DNA from: Hominimerdicola alba 8 | GTDB lineage: Bacteria > Bacillota > Clostridia > Oscillospirales > Ruminococcaceae | DNA: 64,000 nt | Assembly: GCF_000178155.2 (NCBI RefSeq) | Contig: NZ_ADKM02000080.1 | Coordinates: 25,357-89,356 of the forward strand | Reading direction: 5' to 3' | Part shown: positions 35,855-44,011 of the stretch, one piece after another | Numbering within the stretch: position 1 is the first letter of the stretch | How the letters are laid out: every line of letters begins with the position of its first letter | Notes under the pieces: model-generated | The model's database searches: none | What the model was told of the DNA's origin: nothing | Seen by the model: only the letters and a program-made list of their open reading frames with translations | Program-made: the position numbers and the translations under genes

Positions 35855-37344
35855 TTCAGAGTTTTGCCCCCAGTGAAGTTACGCCCGAACAAGCTATGCA
35901 GATCGGTGAGGAGCTTTGTGACCGCTATCTGAAAGGCGATTATCAGTATGTTATCGCAGTTCATAACGATAAAGACCACCTGCATTGCCACATCATTTTC
36001 AACAACACAAATCTGTATAACGGTCTGAGCTTTACCACCGAGCATAATCAAGGCAGGAAGTCTGAAAGAGCGTGGGCAGAGTTGCGTGAGATTTCGGACG
36101 AGATTTGCAAGGAACACGGGCTATCGCTGATTGACCCGAAGGGCAAGGGCGTTTCGTATCTTGAACTGTTGAAGCAAGAAGAGGGCAAGTCGTGGAAAGA
36201 AAAGCTCCACGTTCGTATTGCAGAGGTCATGCTTTACAGCCGTGATTTTGCGGACTTCCTCAAAAACTGCACCTCCGCTGGAATAGAGTATGTTTACACT
36301 CCGAAGAACAAGTACAAGTTGAAATTCAAGCTGTCTGGTGACGGTCAGCAACGCTTTACAAGAGCCGAAACGCTGGGCGAGGGATTCACCGTCGAAAGCA
36401 TCACCGAGCAGATAGCCGAGATACAGGAAAAGCTGTTGGCGGCGAATGTCACTCCCGATATGCTTATCGAACCGCCGAAGCCTGTTGTTCCCAAGACCGA
36501 GCCTAAGCCAACACAGGCAGTCACCGCACCGACAACACCGAAACAATCAGCCGAGCCTGAAAATACCACCGAAACGAGTGAAACCGCAAAGAGAAAAGCT
36601 GCGGCGGAACAGGTTGAGAAGTTCTTTGCAGCCCGACGAGCAAGACGGCAGGCACAGCTTGATATGCTTAACGCATCTGCTTCCAAGCCCGCCGAGCCGA
36701 AGCCTGAACCGTCTGCCCCGACACCACAGCCCACACCTACGGAGAGTAAAGCACCTGAAAAGAAAGAAGATGTATGGGCAGAGATTAGGGGTATGCGTGA
36801 TTGCGACAAGATGATCGCTGACCTTGAAGCTGGCGGAATCACATCGCTTGACGATCTCAAGGGCTTCTTCTGGAATTTCAAGCACCCTGATGACCACACG
36901 GACGAGCTTGCCAAGCTGAGAGCAAAGATAGAGCCGATAGACAAGCTCATTGCGATGATGGAACAGCATTCTCAGAACTATGATATATACAAGGAGTATC
37001 AGGAGCGTTCTGCTTTTACACAAAAGAGTTTCCGCAAGAAGAATGCTGCCGCTATCGACGCATTTGAAGAAGCCGACAAGTATATTGCCGAGCATATCAA
37101 GCCTTACTACATCAAAGGGAAAATGCCTAAGCAGAACGATTTGCAGGCGAAGTCCACCAAGCTGAAAGAGAAATACAATGCTCTGTTGCCTGAGCATAAT
37201 GCATTTGTCACTAAGCGTGACACGGCACACAAGTACACCCGACAGGTGCGTAACTATCTCCAAAACAAGGAACAGCAGGAGCGTAACAGACAGTACCAGG
37301 AGAGAAAACGCTCTCAGCAGAAAAAGAAAGACACACTTGAATAA
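35656..37344 (+). CDS. relaxase/mobilization nuclease
   Basis: 562 residues with a TTG start at 35656 after GAGGGGG. The N-terminal relaxase domain has IHTIRATVSAAIAYITNGDK and the metal-binding motif VHNDKDHLHCHIIF (about residues 100-113). It nicks oriT and pilots the strand into a recipient. Residues about 265-380 are a Pro/Thr/Glu-rich linker. The C-terminal 180 residues are helical and highly charged with no motif I recognise. The start lies inside the mobC frame. It depends on a conjugation apparatus from another element. Confidence 0.92.
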   Translation: MAYTSIHTIRATVSAAIAYITNGDKTVNGIYVNSYACRSDSAGASEDFRAVRGTGTGRTQILAYHMIQSFAPSEVTPEQAMQIGEELCDRYLKGDYQYVIAVHNDKDHLHCHIIFNNTNLYNGLSFTTEHNQGRKSERAWAELREISDEICKEHGLSLIDPKGKGVSYLELLKQEEGKSWKEKLHVRIAEVMLYSRDFADFLKNCTSAGIEYVYTPKNKYKLKFKLSGDGQQRFTRAETLGEGFTVESITEQIAEIQEKLLAANVTPDMLIEPPKPVVPKTEPKPTQAVTAPTTPKQSAEPENTTETSETAKRKAAAEQVEKFFAARRARRQAQLDMLNASASKPAEPKPEPSAPTPQPTPTESKAPEKKEDVWAEIRGMRDCDKMIADLEAGGITSLDDLKGFFWNFKHPDDHTDELAKLRAKIEPIDKLIAMMEQHSQNYDIYKEYQERSAFTQKSFRKKNAAAIDAFEEADKYIAEHIKPYYIKGKMPKQNDLQAKSTKLKEKYNALLPEHNAFVTKRDTAHKYTRQVRNYLQNKEQQERNRQYQERKRSQQKKKDTLE

Positions 37345-37537
37345 CGGCAGGCTCTCTGCCGAACGGAATAGCCCCTCTGAGCCGTCTGTAACGGTTATGG
37401 GGAAAGTTGTACTCCTGAAACTACAAACGCTCCCTGAGCGTTTAGAGAGCGTTTTGCAACATAAGGCATATTGCACCGAGGAAAAATGTGATATTGCTGC
37501 GCCCTGCACAATTTTTATTACAATTTCTCTCCAATGC

Positions 37538-37566
37538 TGGACTCCTGTCTTTTCATGGGATATAAT
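37538..37566 (+). promoter_or_regulatory. promoter of the 37600 gene
   Basis: TGGACT (37538-37543), 17-base spacer, TATAAT (37561-37566). The -35 resembles those of the minus-strand element promoters. Confidence 0.75.
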
Positions 37567-37599
37567 TTATCTACACTAAATCACAGGAGGGATACCACT

Positions 37600-37812
37600 A
37601 TGTTAAAGATACCCGAATTGGCAATGCCGAGGTCACGTAAGGTCACGACCGTCTGCAACGGCAGGCGTGAGTTCTGGACGGACTATGAAGAAGCTAAGGC
37701 GTATTTCCTTGAACTCATGATGACTACCGAGGGCGAGGAACATGACCGTGTAGAGTGCATATATATTCAGCTTATTCACGGGCTTGACGAGTGCAGCGAC
37801 GAGGACGAATAA
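37600..37812 (+). CDS. small acidic protein of the mobilizable element
   Basis: 70 residues with a CAGGAGGG ribosome site. It has a basic start (KIPELAMPRSRKVTTVCNGR), then a strongly acidic body with WTDYEEAKAYFLELMMTTEG, ending in CSDEDE. Similar short proteins accompany relaxases in clostridial mobile elements as far as I recall, but I cannot assign a family name. It has its own promoter and terminator, so it is an independently expressed unit. Confidence 0.7.
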   Translation: MLKIPELAMPRSRKVTTVCNGRREFWTDYEEAKAYFLELMMTTEGEEHDRVECIYIQLIHGLDECSDEDE

Positions 37813-37817
37813 TCAGC

Positions 37818-37850
37818 AGGGCGAGTTGTTTCGGCAGCTCGCCCTTGCTA
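37818..37850 (+). terminator. terminator of the 37600 gene
   Basis: AGGGCGAG (37818-37825) / CTCGCCCT (37838-37845); the T run is short. Confidence 0.6.
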
Positions 37851-37921
37851 TGTCCTGTGACGAACTGAAATCCTCATTAGCACACTTGATGTGTACTCAG
37901 AATATAAATGCCCTTATACAA

Positions 37922-37957
37922 AATAAGCGCCGTAGGATAGTTTCTACGGCGTTTATT
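37922..37957. terminator. hairpin terminator
   Basis: AATAAGCGCCGTAG (37922-37935) / CTACGGCGTTTATT (37944-37957), followed by GCTTTT. No gene is seen between 37813 and 38114. Confidence 0.65.
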
Positions 37958-38036
37958 GCTTTTAGTCAGTTTGCTGTATACTTATGAAAGCATTAGTTCA
38001 TTAATTATGAGTAATTATAAAGCGGTGTAAAACACC

Positions 38037-38066
38037 TTGACATTAGATTCTTTGCCATGTTAAAAT
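38037..38066 (+). promoter_or_regulatory. promoter of the 38115 gene
   Basis: TTGACA (38037-38042), 18-base spacer, TAAAAT (38061-38066). Confidence 0.7.
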
Positions 38067-38114
38067 TATATAGTGTATCCATACACGCAATATCTAAAGA
38101 AAGGAGGGAAAAGT

Positions 38115-38429
38115 ATGAGTAGGCTCACTGATTTTCTGGATACCCAAAGTGACTTCTTCATAGAGGTTGAGGGAACTCTGGATAAAATCCGCAGAAAACT
38201 GGGGGATGATTTGGATAGAGATGATGACGGTGTTTGCGCACTTGCCGATGGCTCTAACAAATGGGGTCTTGAATATCGTCTCTATACCCATGAGCGTCCT
38301 GATCCGCCTTTGGGTAACCAGTTCCACAGCAATACCGAAATCCGTCACTCTGATTATGAGTACCGTCTGAGTGATAATGATTTGGTATCGGATCTGCTTG
38401 ATAGCGGCTACTATCTTGGCAGAAACTAA
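38115..38429 (+). CDS. unknown acidic protein of the mobilizable element
   Basis: 104 residues; the ATG at 38115 follows AAAGGAGGG, and an upstream in-frame ATG at 38073 has no site. The protein is rich in Asp and Arg (KLGDDLDRDDDGVCALADGS) and ends in DLLDSGYYLGRN. It is soluble, with no membrane segment or known motif. It lies between the mobilization module and the restriction operon, convergent with the latter and sharing a terminator. A phage- or restriction-related role is possible but not supported. Confidence 0.65.
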   Translation: MSRLTDFLDTQSDFFIEVEGTLDKIRRKLGDDLDRDDDGVCALADGSNKWGLEYRLYTHERPDPPLGNQFHSNTEIRHSDYEYRLSDNDLVSDLLDSGYYLGRN

Positions 38430-38451
38430 CCGTTCGCTTTTCTAAGTACCT

Positions 38452-38492
38452 GGCACCTTGATTATCGTTTGTGATAATCAAGGTGCCTTTTT
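38452..38492. terminator. bidirectional terminator between element backbone and restriction operon
   Basis: A perfect 15-base stem (38452-38466 and 38473-38487; GGCACCTTGATTATC type) followed by CTTTTTA; it works for both strands. Confidence 0.9.
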
Positions 38493-38988
38493 ATATTTTG
38501 GGTACGAGTGTCTTTGAATCAATGGAATTAGTATTGAGATCCCATTTCCCAACTTGCATTTTTTTAATCTTCTTTCCGTCTCCAAAATCAAGTAAATCGG
38601 TTCTTGACAAGTTATTCAGAATCTTATTTAAACTCCCAAGACCAACGGAAGATAGTAAGAATGCTTCGGCTGGATCGCACAACTTGCAATATGCCCATAA
38701 TTGCCCTAAATCGTGTAGATTTAGCTGAGTTTTCTTTGCTTCTATAAAAGCCAAACTGGTAGATTTACCACGGCATATAATACCTAACACATCAATTTGT
38801 ATATCAAGTCCTACAGTTTGAGGGTATCTATCAACAATACCGAATTCTTCTAAATATAGGTATAAATCACGAGAATGAGAATCAATAGTAATTATCTTTG
38901 AAGTCTTATATTTTTCCTCAAGATAAGTTTGTAGCCATTTTCTCATTGGCTCATAGAGTTCATATTCGTATTTAACGTTACTTGCCAT
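38491..38988 (-). CDS. small PD-(D/E)XK nuclease of the restriction-modification operon
   Basis: 165 residues. The active-site signature reads Asp66 in GLDIQIDVLGII and Glu83-Ala-Lys85 in LAFIEAKKTQLNLHDLGQLW, the D...ExK order of restriction-type nucleases. The N-terminal helix (YELYEPMRKWLQTYLEEKY) is typical of this fold. It is too short to hold a separate recognition domain. The start overlaps the LAGLIDADG-like gene by 11 bases, so both are translated together. Inference: this is the cleavage subunit of a restriction enzyme and its neighbour gives target recognition. The region is A+T rich compared with the host. Confidence 0.78.
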   Translation of the reverse strand: MASNVKYEYELYEPMRKWLQTYLEEKYKTSKIITIDSHSRDLYLYLEEFGIVDRYPQTVGLDIQIDVLGIICRGKSTSLAFIEAKKTQLNLHDLGQLWAYCKLCDPAEAFLLSSVGLGSLNKILNNLSRTDLLDFGDGKKIKKMQVGKWDLNTNSIDSKTLVPKI

Positions 38989-39850
38989 ATCCTAAAAACC
39001 TTGCTAAATCTGTCCATGAATCAAAGTGCTTTCCTCTTATCTCAGCAGGCAAAGATGGATCATCTTCTCCCGGATGATGTGGACGATTACTTCTCCTTAC
39101 AGTCTTTTCCCAGTAAAACTTATGCGTTTTTACTGGATCGATGAATTCCAATAGTTCTTCAGTGTATTTTTCAAGAGCATCTTGCTTGTGCTGAATATTG
39201 AATCCAATAGGTAGAAATTCGTTTGCAAAAACCTTTACCTGATGTTCTTTCTTCCAAAAATTTGGTTTACCCTCATTATATTTCTTCAGATTTCCATCCC
39301 TGAAATTAGGATGACCAAAATCAATCGTCTGAACAGGAACATCAACTTCTTTCAACATATTTGCTATATCAATAACTAAGTACCAATTTCCGGGGATTTC
39401 AATGTATACCCTATGCGCACCATCCTGCCCAAAGGCAATGTTACTCTTTCTTATATATCCTGTTACATCAGCTATTCCTTTGAGTAACGACTTCTTCTCA
39501 TCTGTACTAATGTTGAATAAATCAGGATTCATACGCATAGTTGAGTGATGTGCGCCATTTTCAGTCAGCCTAACAATTTCACGAACTACATATTCGCTGT
39601 TAGGCTTTGAAAATGTCATTTTAGTAGAATGCTTGGACTGAGTAACTATAAGATTGTTGCCAATCAACGGTTCTACAATCGAACGCATATCAACTGTACT
39701 CGCTTTTACATATATAGAAACATCTTTCAGATCATCTGTATAAAGGTTTTTGTATGGTATATCAATAGTAATCGTAGTTTCTCTTTCAGTACGCTGTATT
39801 TCTCCGTTACCAAGAACCATTCCGATCAAATATGCCATTTCGGTATTCAT
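38978..39850 (-). CDS. LAGLIDADG-like protein with altered catalytic residues
   Basis: 290 residues; the ATG overlaps the methylase stop (ATGA). The first motif reads AYLIGMVLGNGEI, with Asn15 where a homing endonuclease has the catalytic Asp. The second reads LLKGIADVTGYI, with Thr130 in that place (Asp128 kept). Spacing of about 115 residues fits a single-chain two-motif LAGLIDADG fold. With both catalytic acids gone it should bind DNA without cutting. A C-terminal part (about 215-290) ends in FDSWTDLARFLGYGK. Placed between methylase and nuclease genes, it is likely the recognition subunit of a split restriction enzyme. This fold call is by eye. Confidence 0.65.
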   Translation of the reverse strand: MNTEMAYLIGMVLGNGEIQRTERETTITIDIPYKNLYTDDLKDVSIYVKASTVDMRSIVEPLIGNNLIVTQSKHSTKMTFSKPNSEYVVREIVRLTENGAHHSTMRMNPDLFNISTDEKKSLLKGIADVTGYIRKSNIAFGQDGAHRVYIEIPGNWYLVIDIANMLKEVDVPVQTIDFGHPNFRDGNLKKYNEGKPNFWKKEHQVKVFANEFLPIGFNIQHKQDALEKYTEELLEFIDPVKTHKFYWEKTVRRSNRPHHPGEDDPSLPAEIRGKHFDSWTDLARFLGYGK

Positions 39851-41982
39851 AAAACCACTCCCTTCTTAGATTTAACAATCACATCATATATTTTATCGGC
39901 AAGAGCTTTTGCCATTAACGGCGGCACTGCATTACCTATTTGTTGCCTTATATACAGCTTTGGACCGATAAAAACAAATTTATCATCAAACGATTGTAAT
40001 CGAGCTGCTTCTCTTGGGGTAATAGCTCTGTTCAAAAACGGATGATTATTAGTTCCGTTAGATGAAGCGTCAAATCTTGTATCTATCGTCGGAGAAGGCT
40101 CGTCCCATTTAAGTCGCCCCCAAGTTCCTGAAAACTGTTGTTTGCCTATCATATCTTCTGGAAGATACTCTTTGCCACACTCAGGTGGTATCAGCGACAG
40201 CTTTTTAATTGCTATTTCAGCGTGATTTGAAGCTTTGTGATTATACAGCTTCTTAGCTCCTTTTCTCATTTTGGTCTGGTAATCACTTGACGGCTGTGTG
40301 GTATAGTCCTGTTCAAATGCACCTTCCCCTGAGTTAAGGTATGCTAAATCGAAAATAGCATCACGAACTGTCGTTACTTTCTTAGCAGTAGGTTTAGGTA
40401 ATTCAATGGGTATATCCTTAGAGCAAATAAATATTGCTCGTTGCCGTAACTGAGGTACACCATAATCTGCTGAATTTAATACACCATAACGGACGGTATA
40501 ACCCATTTCTTCTACCCTTTGAACAATCTGATCCTTAAACCACCCAGCAGATGTTGATAACAGAGCTTTCACATTTTCAATAATAAAAACCTGCGGATTG
40601 ATTTCTGATACAATATTCAGGTATTCCAAAAATAGAAAGTTTCTTGGATCGTTTAGTCCAAGTTTTTTTCCTTTGAGAGAGAATCCTTGACACGGCGGCC
40701 CGCCGATTACCATATTTACTTTCTTTTCCTTGCTCAAAGATATAATTCTTTCTTTTACAGCGGAATCAGTGATGTCCCCGTGAACTATTTCCGTATCGGG
40801 CATATTATGCTTAAATGTTTGTAGTGCTTGCTCATTGAAGTCCAAGGCGATTGCTGTCCTAAAGTGTTCGTTTTTCTCTATGCCATAAGAAAAACCGCCA
40901 GCGCCGCTAAATAAATCAAGCACTATAAAATCAGTCGTTTCTGTTTTCATAAACTTTTTGTTCCTAATCAGTATTTTTTTGAATAGCAATTTACCGTTAA
41001 TAGTAGGCTTAAATAAATCATATTCATTATCCGAGCCATGATTAGCTTCACCGACTATTTCAAATTGATCGCTATTGTATTTGTCAATAATGGTAATCGG
41101 CACACCCATTATCCCCGGATAATCATAAGGAATGTCAGCGACTCTCTTAACATTTATAGCATCATATAAATCGTATTTAGGATATTCTTCTGGAGTGTAT
41201 TTTTTAGTAAGTTTTAACAGCTTATGCCTTCTGTCATTATCTAAATTTGTGAGCCACATAGCATTGCCTAAGCTACGCCATTTTTGTCCAGTTTCATCAA
41301 TCCAAAACCTTGTTTCCCTTGGTTCTGATGTATCGGGAACACGGAATTTCATTTCACCAAAACGATACCCTGTCCAAGCTTCATTATTCTGAATCAAAGG
41401 AAAGATTTCTTTATATGTTAGTGCATTCTGATTTCCGATCAACAAGAAGCTTTTATGGTATTTCATCAATAAAGAAACAAGTTCTTTAAATAAGGAAAAA
41501 GGTGGATTTGTAACTATGATGTCTGATTGCGATAAATATTTGATACACTCGGGGCTACGGAAATCCCCATCGCCTTTAAGTGCTTGGATAACACCTGGCG
41601 TGGAAAGATGTTCTGAAATAATATCATCTGAAATATCTTCTTCTTCGCAAAATTTCTCAGTATCCAGTACATATCCGCAGCCGTTTGTTGAACAGATACG
41701 ACCATTAGCTATTAGTGGCATCTGTGTAGATGCTATTTTTGAAGCATAGTATGATGTGCAAATAAGCCTTTTAATTTTGAGCTTATTAAAGTTTCTCAGG
41801 AAGAACTTACAAAAATTGGATTCAAACGGATCGTCACAGTTGCAAAGTACGACTCTATTGCAGAAATGCTTTGTGTAATGTGACAGTTCACTTTCAATAG
41901 TATCATATGTTGTATAAAACTCATCGTCTTTACTATTTTTAGCGCTTTGAAGATTAATATTATTATTACCCACATTACTCAC
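39847..41982 (-). CDS. fused EcoRI-type adenine methylase and C5 cytosine methylase
   Basis: 711 residues, two full methyltransferases in one chain. Residues 1 to about 340 match the EcoRI adenine methylase family: KSKDDEFYTTYDTIESELSH-like start (AKNSKDDEFYTTYDTIE), CNCDDPFESNF and the catalytic TNPPFSLFKEL near residue 158. Residues about 350-711 are a C5 methylase: DLFSGAGGFSYG, GGPPCQGFS with the catalytic Cys (about 431), IENVKALL, QLRQRAIF and QQIGNAVPP. Between them an internal Met (about 346) could allow a separate cytosine methylase to be made. It protects host DNA from the nuclease encoded downstream. Its start lies 26 bases from the HTH gene. Confidence 0.9.
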   Translation of the reverse strand: MSNVGNNNINLQSAKNSKDDEFYTTYDTIESELSHYTKHFCNRVVLCNCDDPFESNFCKFFLRNFNKLKIKRLICTSYYASKIASTQMPLIANGRICSTNGCGYVLDTEKFCEEEDISDDIISEHLSTPGVIQALKGDGDFRSPECIKYLSQSDIIVTNPPFSLFKELVSLLMKYHKSFLLIGNQNALTYKEIFPLIQNNEAWTGYRFGEMKFRVPDTSEPRETRFWIDETGQKWRSLGNAMWLTNLDNDRRHKLLKLTKKYTPEEYPKYDLYDAINVKRVADIPYDYPGIMGVPITIIDKYNSDQFEIVGEANHGSDNEYDLFKPTINGKLLFKKILIRNKKFMKTETTDFIVLDLFSGAGGFSYGIEKNEHFRTAIALDFNEQALQTFKHNMPDTEIVHGDITDSAVKERIISLSKEKKVNMVIGGPPCQGFSLKGKKLGLNDPRNFLFLEYLNIVSEINPQVFIIENVKALLSTSAGWFKDQIVQRVEEMGYTVRYGVLNSADYGVPQLRQRAIFICSKDIPIELPKPTAKKVTTVRDAIFDLAYLNSGEGAFEQDYTTQPSSDYQTKMRKGAKKLYNHKASNHAEIAIKKLSLIPPECGKEYLPEDMIGKQQFSGTWGRLKWDEPSPTIDTRFDASSNGTNNHPFLNRAITPREAARLQSFDDKFVFIGPKLYIRQQIGNAVPPLMAKALADKIYDVIVKSKKGVVL

Positions 41983-42008
41983 TTCCTCTACATATAGACA
42001 ATCTCAAA

Positions 42009-42197
42009 TCACTCAAGGGCGCTCTTTCCGCTTTTTATCCATTTTTCCAGTTCGCTTTTTTGGAACTTCCATAGTTTGCCAATTTTATGAGCTGGAATAT
42101 CAGTTTTCTTAATCCAGTTTCTAATAGTTTCCTTGGTTACTCCCATATACTTGGCAGCTTCCTCTATTCCTATCCAATTATCATTAATGGTTTCCAT
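42009..42197 (-). CDS. excisionase-type HTH protein, probable regulator of the restriction operon
   Basis: 62 residues; the ATG at 42197 has AGGTGAG upstream, and the frame continues further without a site. It is almost entirely one MerR-like/excisionase HTH domain: WIGIEEAAKYMGVTKETIRN, then IPAHKIGKLWKFQKSELEKWI. It could control the restriction-modification operon (it is the first gene, 26 bases before the methylase) or help excision, as it lies near the right end of the element. Position in the operon favours the first role. Confidence 0.78.
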   Translation of the reverse strand: METINDNWIGIEEAAKYMGVTKETIRNWIKKTDIPAHKIGKLWKFQKSELEKWIKSGKSALE

Positions 42198-42231
42198 AAT
42201 CTCACCTCGATACAAAAAGTCCACTTTAATC

Positions 42232-42260
42232 ATTATACCATACCTCAAATCGAATTTCAA
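42232..42260 (-). promoter_or_regulatory. promoter of the restriction-modification operon
   Basis: On the minus strand, TTGAAA (42260-42255), 17-base spacer, TATAAT (42237-42232). The spacer and -35 lie in an imperfect dyad (12 of 19 positions) that could be the operator of the HTH protein. Confidence 0.8.
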
Positions 42261-42410
42261 GTGGTTTTGTGATATTTCGTGGTATTTGATAGAAATTGAA
42301 CTCATCTAACTCGTATTGTATTATATGCTCTGTAAATGAAATAAGGCTACCAGACTCTATTTCACATACATTAGCCTTGGTTTTCAACTTTGTGACATTG
42401 CAAAGGTGAT

Positions 42411-42443
42411 AAAAAAGAGGAACAGCCAACTTTGACTGTTCCT
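42411..42443 (-). terminator. insulating terminator at the right end of the element
   Basis: AGGAACAG (42418-42425) / CTGTTCCT (42436-42443); on the minus strand it is followed by CTTTTTT. It would stop transcripts entering from the broken CPBP gene. Confidence 0.8.
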
Positions 42444-42457
42444 TTACCATAGCCTGC

Positions 42458-43141
42458 CTATTTGTCTTGGTTTAGAGATACTTCTTTATGGAGCATCGCC
42501 GAACTGAGCGGCATGCACACCACGCACATCGCGATGACCCCAACATACGGGAAACCCGCGTAGCTGCGCCCGAAGTCGTAGCCGTACCATATCAGCGGCG
42601 CGTGCCAGAGTCCCCAGATGATGCCTGTGATACAGCATGCGGGCAGTCGCGGCATGAACTTTTCCAGCTTTGGTGTGAGGTATGCCCGCCAGCCGAATTC
42701 TTCACCGAAGCCCAGTATCAGCAGGGGAATGTCCTGCAAATATGTCAGGCACAGCAGTGCGAGCGCAAAACTAAGCCCCTTGCCGTTGGTGTTTTTGTCG
42801 AACAGTTCAGCCATATCGGTGCCTGCATCAAACAGAAAATGTATCACGAGCATGTTCACAAGCCCCATCACAAGCGGAAGGACTGCCGCCGCGATATAGG
42901 TGCCCTTGTGCGCTTTGAGATGGGCTTTGAGGTAATATTCGCCCTTGCCCTCTTTGGTGATGATGCGGGTGAGGATATTCGCGACAGCGGGGTACAGCAT
43001 GATAGTCTGTCCTGCCGCCGCTGAGGTCAGCCCGCCGTTGTGGTCTGAAAAGGCTATCTCCAGTATGTAGTTTGGTATGAAGCAAAGCACTGTGAATATG
43101 ACTATTCGTCTTAATGTCAGCTTTTTTTCTTCCGGTGTCAT
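42458..43141 (-). pseudogene. 5' part of the CPBP (CAAX-type) membrane protease gene, cut by the element
   Basis: The frame encodes 227 residues; the chromosomal part ends at 42489 and the last ten residues (KEVSLNQDK region) come from the mobile element. It has six or so membrane segments and the first two CPBP motifs: FGEEFGWRAYL (EExxxR) and IIWGLWHAPLIW. The third motif lies in the 3' fragment at 31676-31918. CPBP proteins act as membrane proteases or bacteriocin-immunity proteins. Loss of the last helices and motif should inactivate it. It is the last gene of the GntR/ABC-2 operon. Confidence 0.85.
42475..42500. other. right attachment junction of the mobilizable element
   Basis: Element half GAGATACTTCTT, core TA (42487-42488), chromosomal half TGGAGCATCGCC. 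The outer chromosomal bases GGCGA mirror those of the left junction. Confidence 0.8.
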
Positions 43142-43145
43142 AGCT

Positions 43146-43274
43146 TTATGCCCCCATTCTCAGTATAGTCAGTATGACTTTTTCGATGTAATATTCGCCT
43201 GTCGATACCCGCGTGATGTGTATATCCGCCGCTGTTCCATTTATGGCGAGGGTGTGTGTCCCGTCACTTGTCAT
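43146..43274 (-). CDS. small coupled protein of unknown function
   Basis: 42 residues; the ATG at 43274 follows AAAGGAG and overlaps the ABC permease stop by 11 bases. The stop lies 5 bases from the CPBP start. The sequence is soluble, with TLAINGTAADIHITRVSTGE and EYYIEKVILTILRMGA. The size, ribosome site and tight packing between two genes support a real gene; the family is unknown. Confidence 0.55.
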   Translation of the reverse strand: MTSDGTHTLAINGTAADIHITRVSTGEYYIEKVILTILRMGA

Positions 43275-44010
43275 ACTGCTCTGCTCCTTTCAGATAGAGT
43301 TTGCATGACAGTTTGTACGAAAAAATGTACAGCACTGTCACTCCGCCGAAGAATATCACCTGCGCCCACAACAGCTTTACGCTCTCGTTCAGGTCGGTCA
43401 GCAGTTTTATCAGCTTTTCCCAGACCCTATCCATGTTTATCCAGCTGAGGTCACCGAACAGCCCGTAAATGATCCCCGCCGTAATGACTATTGACACTGC
43501 CGCCAGTCTGACGGTGTTGCCGTACTTTGAGGAAAATGCGAATATGAAAGGCGCATTTATCGCCCTTATCATCAGCTGTACAAAAAACAGTATCAATATC
43601 AGCCCCGAAGCAGGCGGCACGTTTTTGCCTATAATATCGGCAGTCAGCGAGTTCATGAACATACATACGAAAGCCGTTATGACTGAATATATCACCATCA
43701 GCGCGTATTTGCCCGCGACCTGTTTCTTTATGCCGTCCGGTGCGGCAGACATCAGGTACGCCCACTTCCTGCGCTCGTCAGATGATATGATGGTCTCCTG
43801 GAGCATTCCCCCGACATAGAAAGAGATGAGCGCTGTAAAAATGCACAGCATTCCCAACAGCGGGTCAGAGCCGTCTGTGCTATCACTGTATACTTTTCTG
43901 TCTGCGAGATACGGTATCAGCACCAAGCTGTTTGTGATGATAAGCATTATCGCCTGACCGATGAATGTGCCCCTGCACAGTTTCAGGTCTTTATACAGAA
44001 TTCCCGGCAT
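43264..44010 (-). CDS. ABC-2 type transporter permease 2
   Basis: 248 residues with six membrane segments and the ABC-2 helical layout. The start MPGILYKDLKLCRGTF is typical of ABC-2 membrane proteins that begin with a short cytoplasmic helix. It begins 1 base after the first permease. With that permease and the ATPase it should form an exporter. Similar GntR plus ATPase plus two-permease sets export toxic peptides or give resistance to them (PmtRABCD-like); the substrate here is not known. Confidence 0.82.
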   Translation of the reverse strand: MPGILYKDLKLCRGTFIGQAIMLIITNSLVLIPYLADRKVYSDSTDGSDPLLGMLCIFTALISFYVGGMLQETIISSDERRKWAYLMSAAPDGIKKQVAGKYALMVIYSVITAFVCMFMNSLTADIIGKNVPPASGLILILFFVQLMIRAINAPFIFAFSSKYGNTVRLAAVSIVITAGIIYGLFGDLSWINMDRVWEKLIKLLTDLNESVKLLWAQVIFFGGVTVLYIFSYKLSCKLYLKGAEQYDK

Positions 44011-44011
44011 A

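Noticed and set aside
38978..39850. Active homing endonuclease from an intron or intein
   Set aside because: It is a free-standing gene coupled to methylase and nuclease genes, with both catalytic acids replaced and no interrupted host gene around it.
42226..42450. Possible 74-residue minus-strand gene at the right end of the mobilizable element
   Set aside because: It begins inside a terminator hairpin and covers the restriction-operon promoter.
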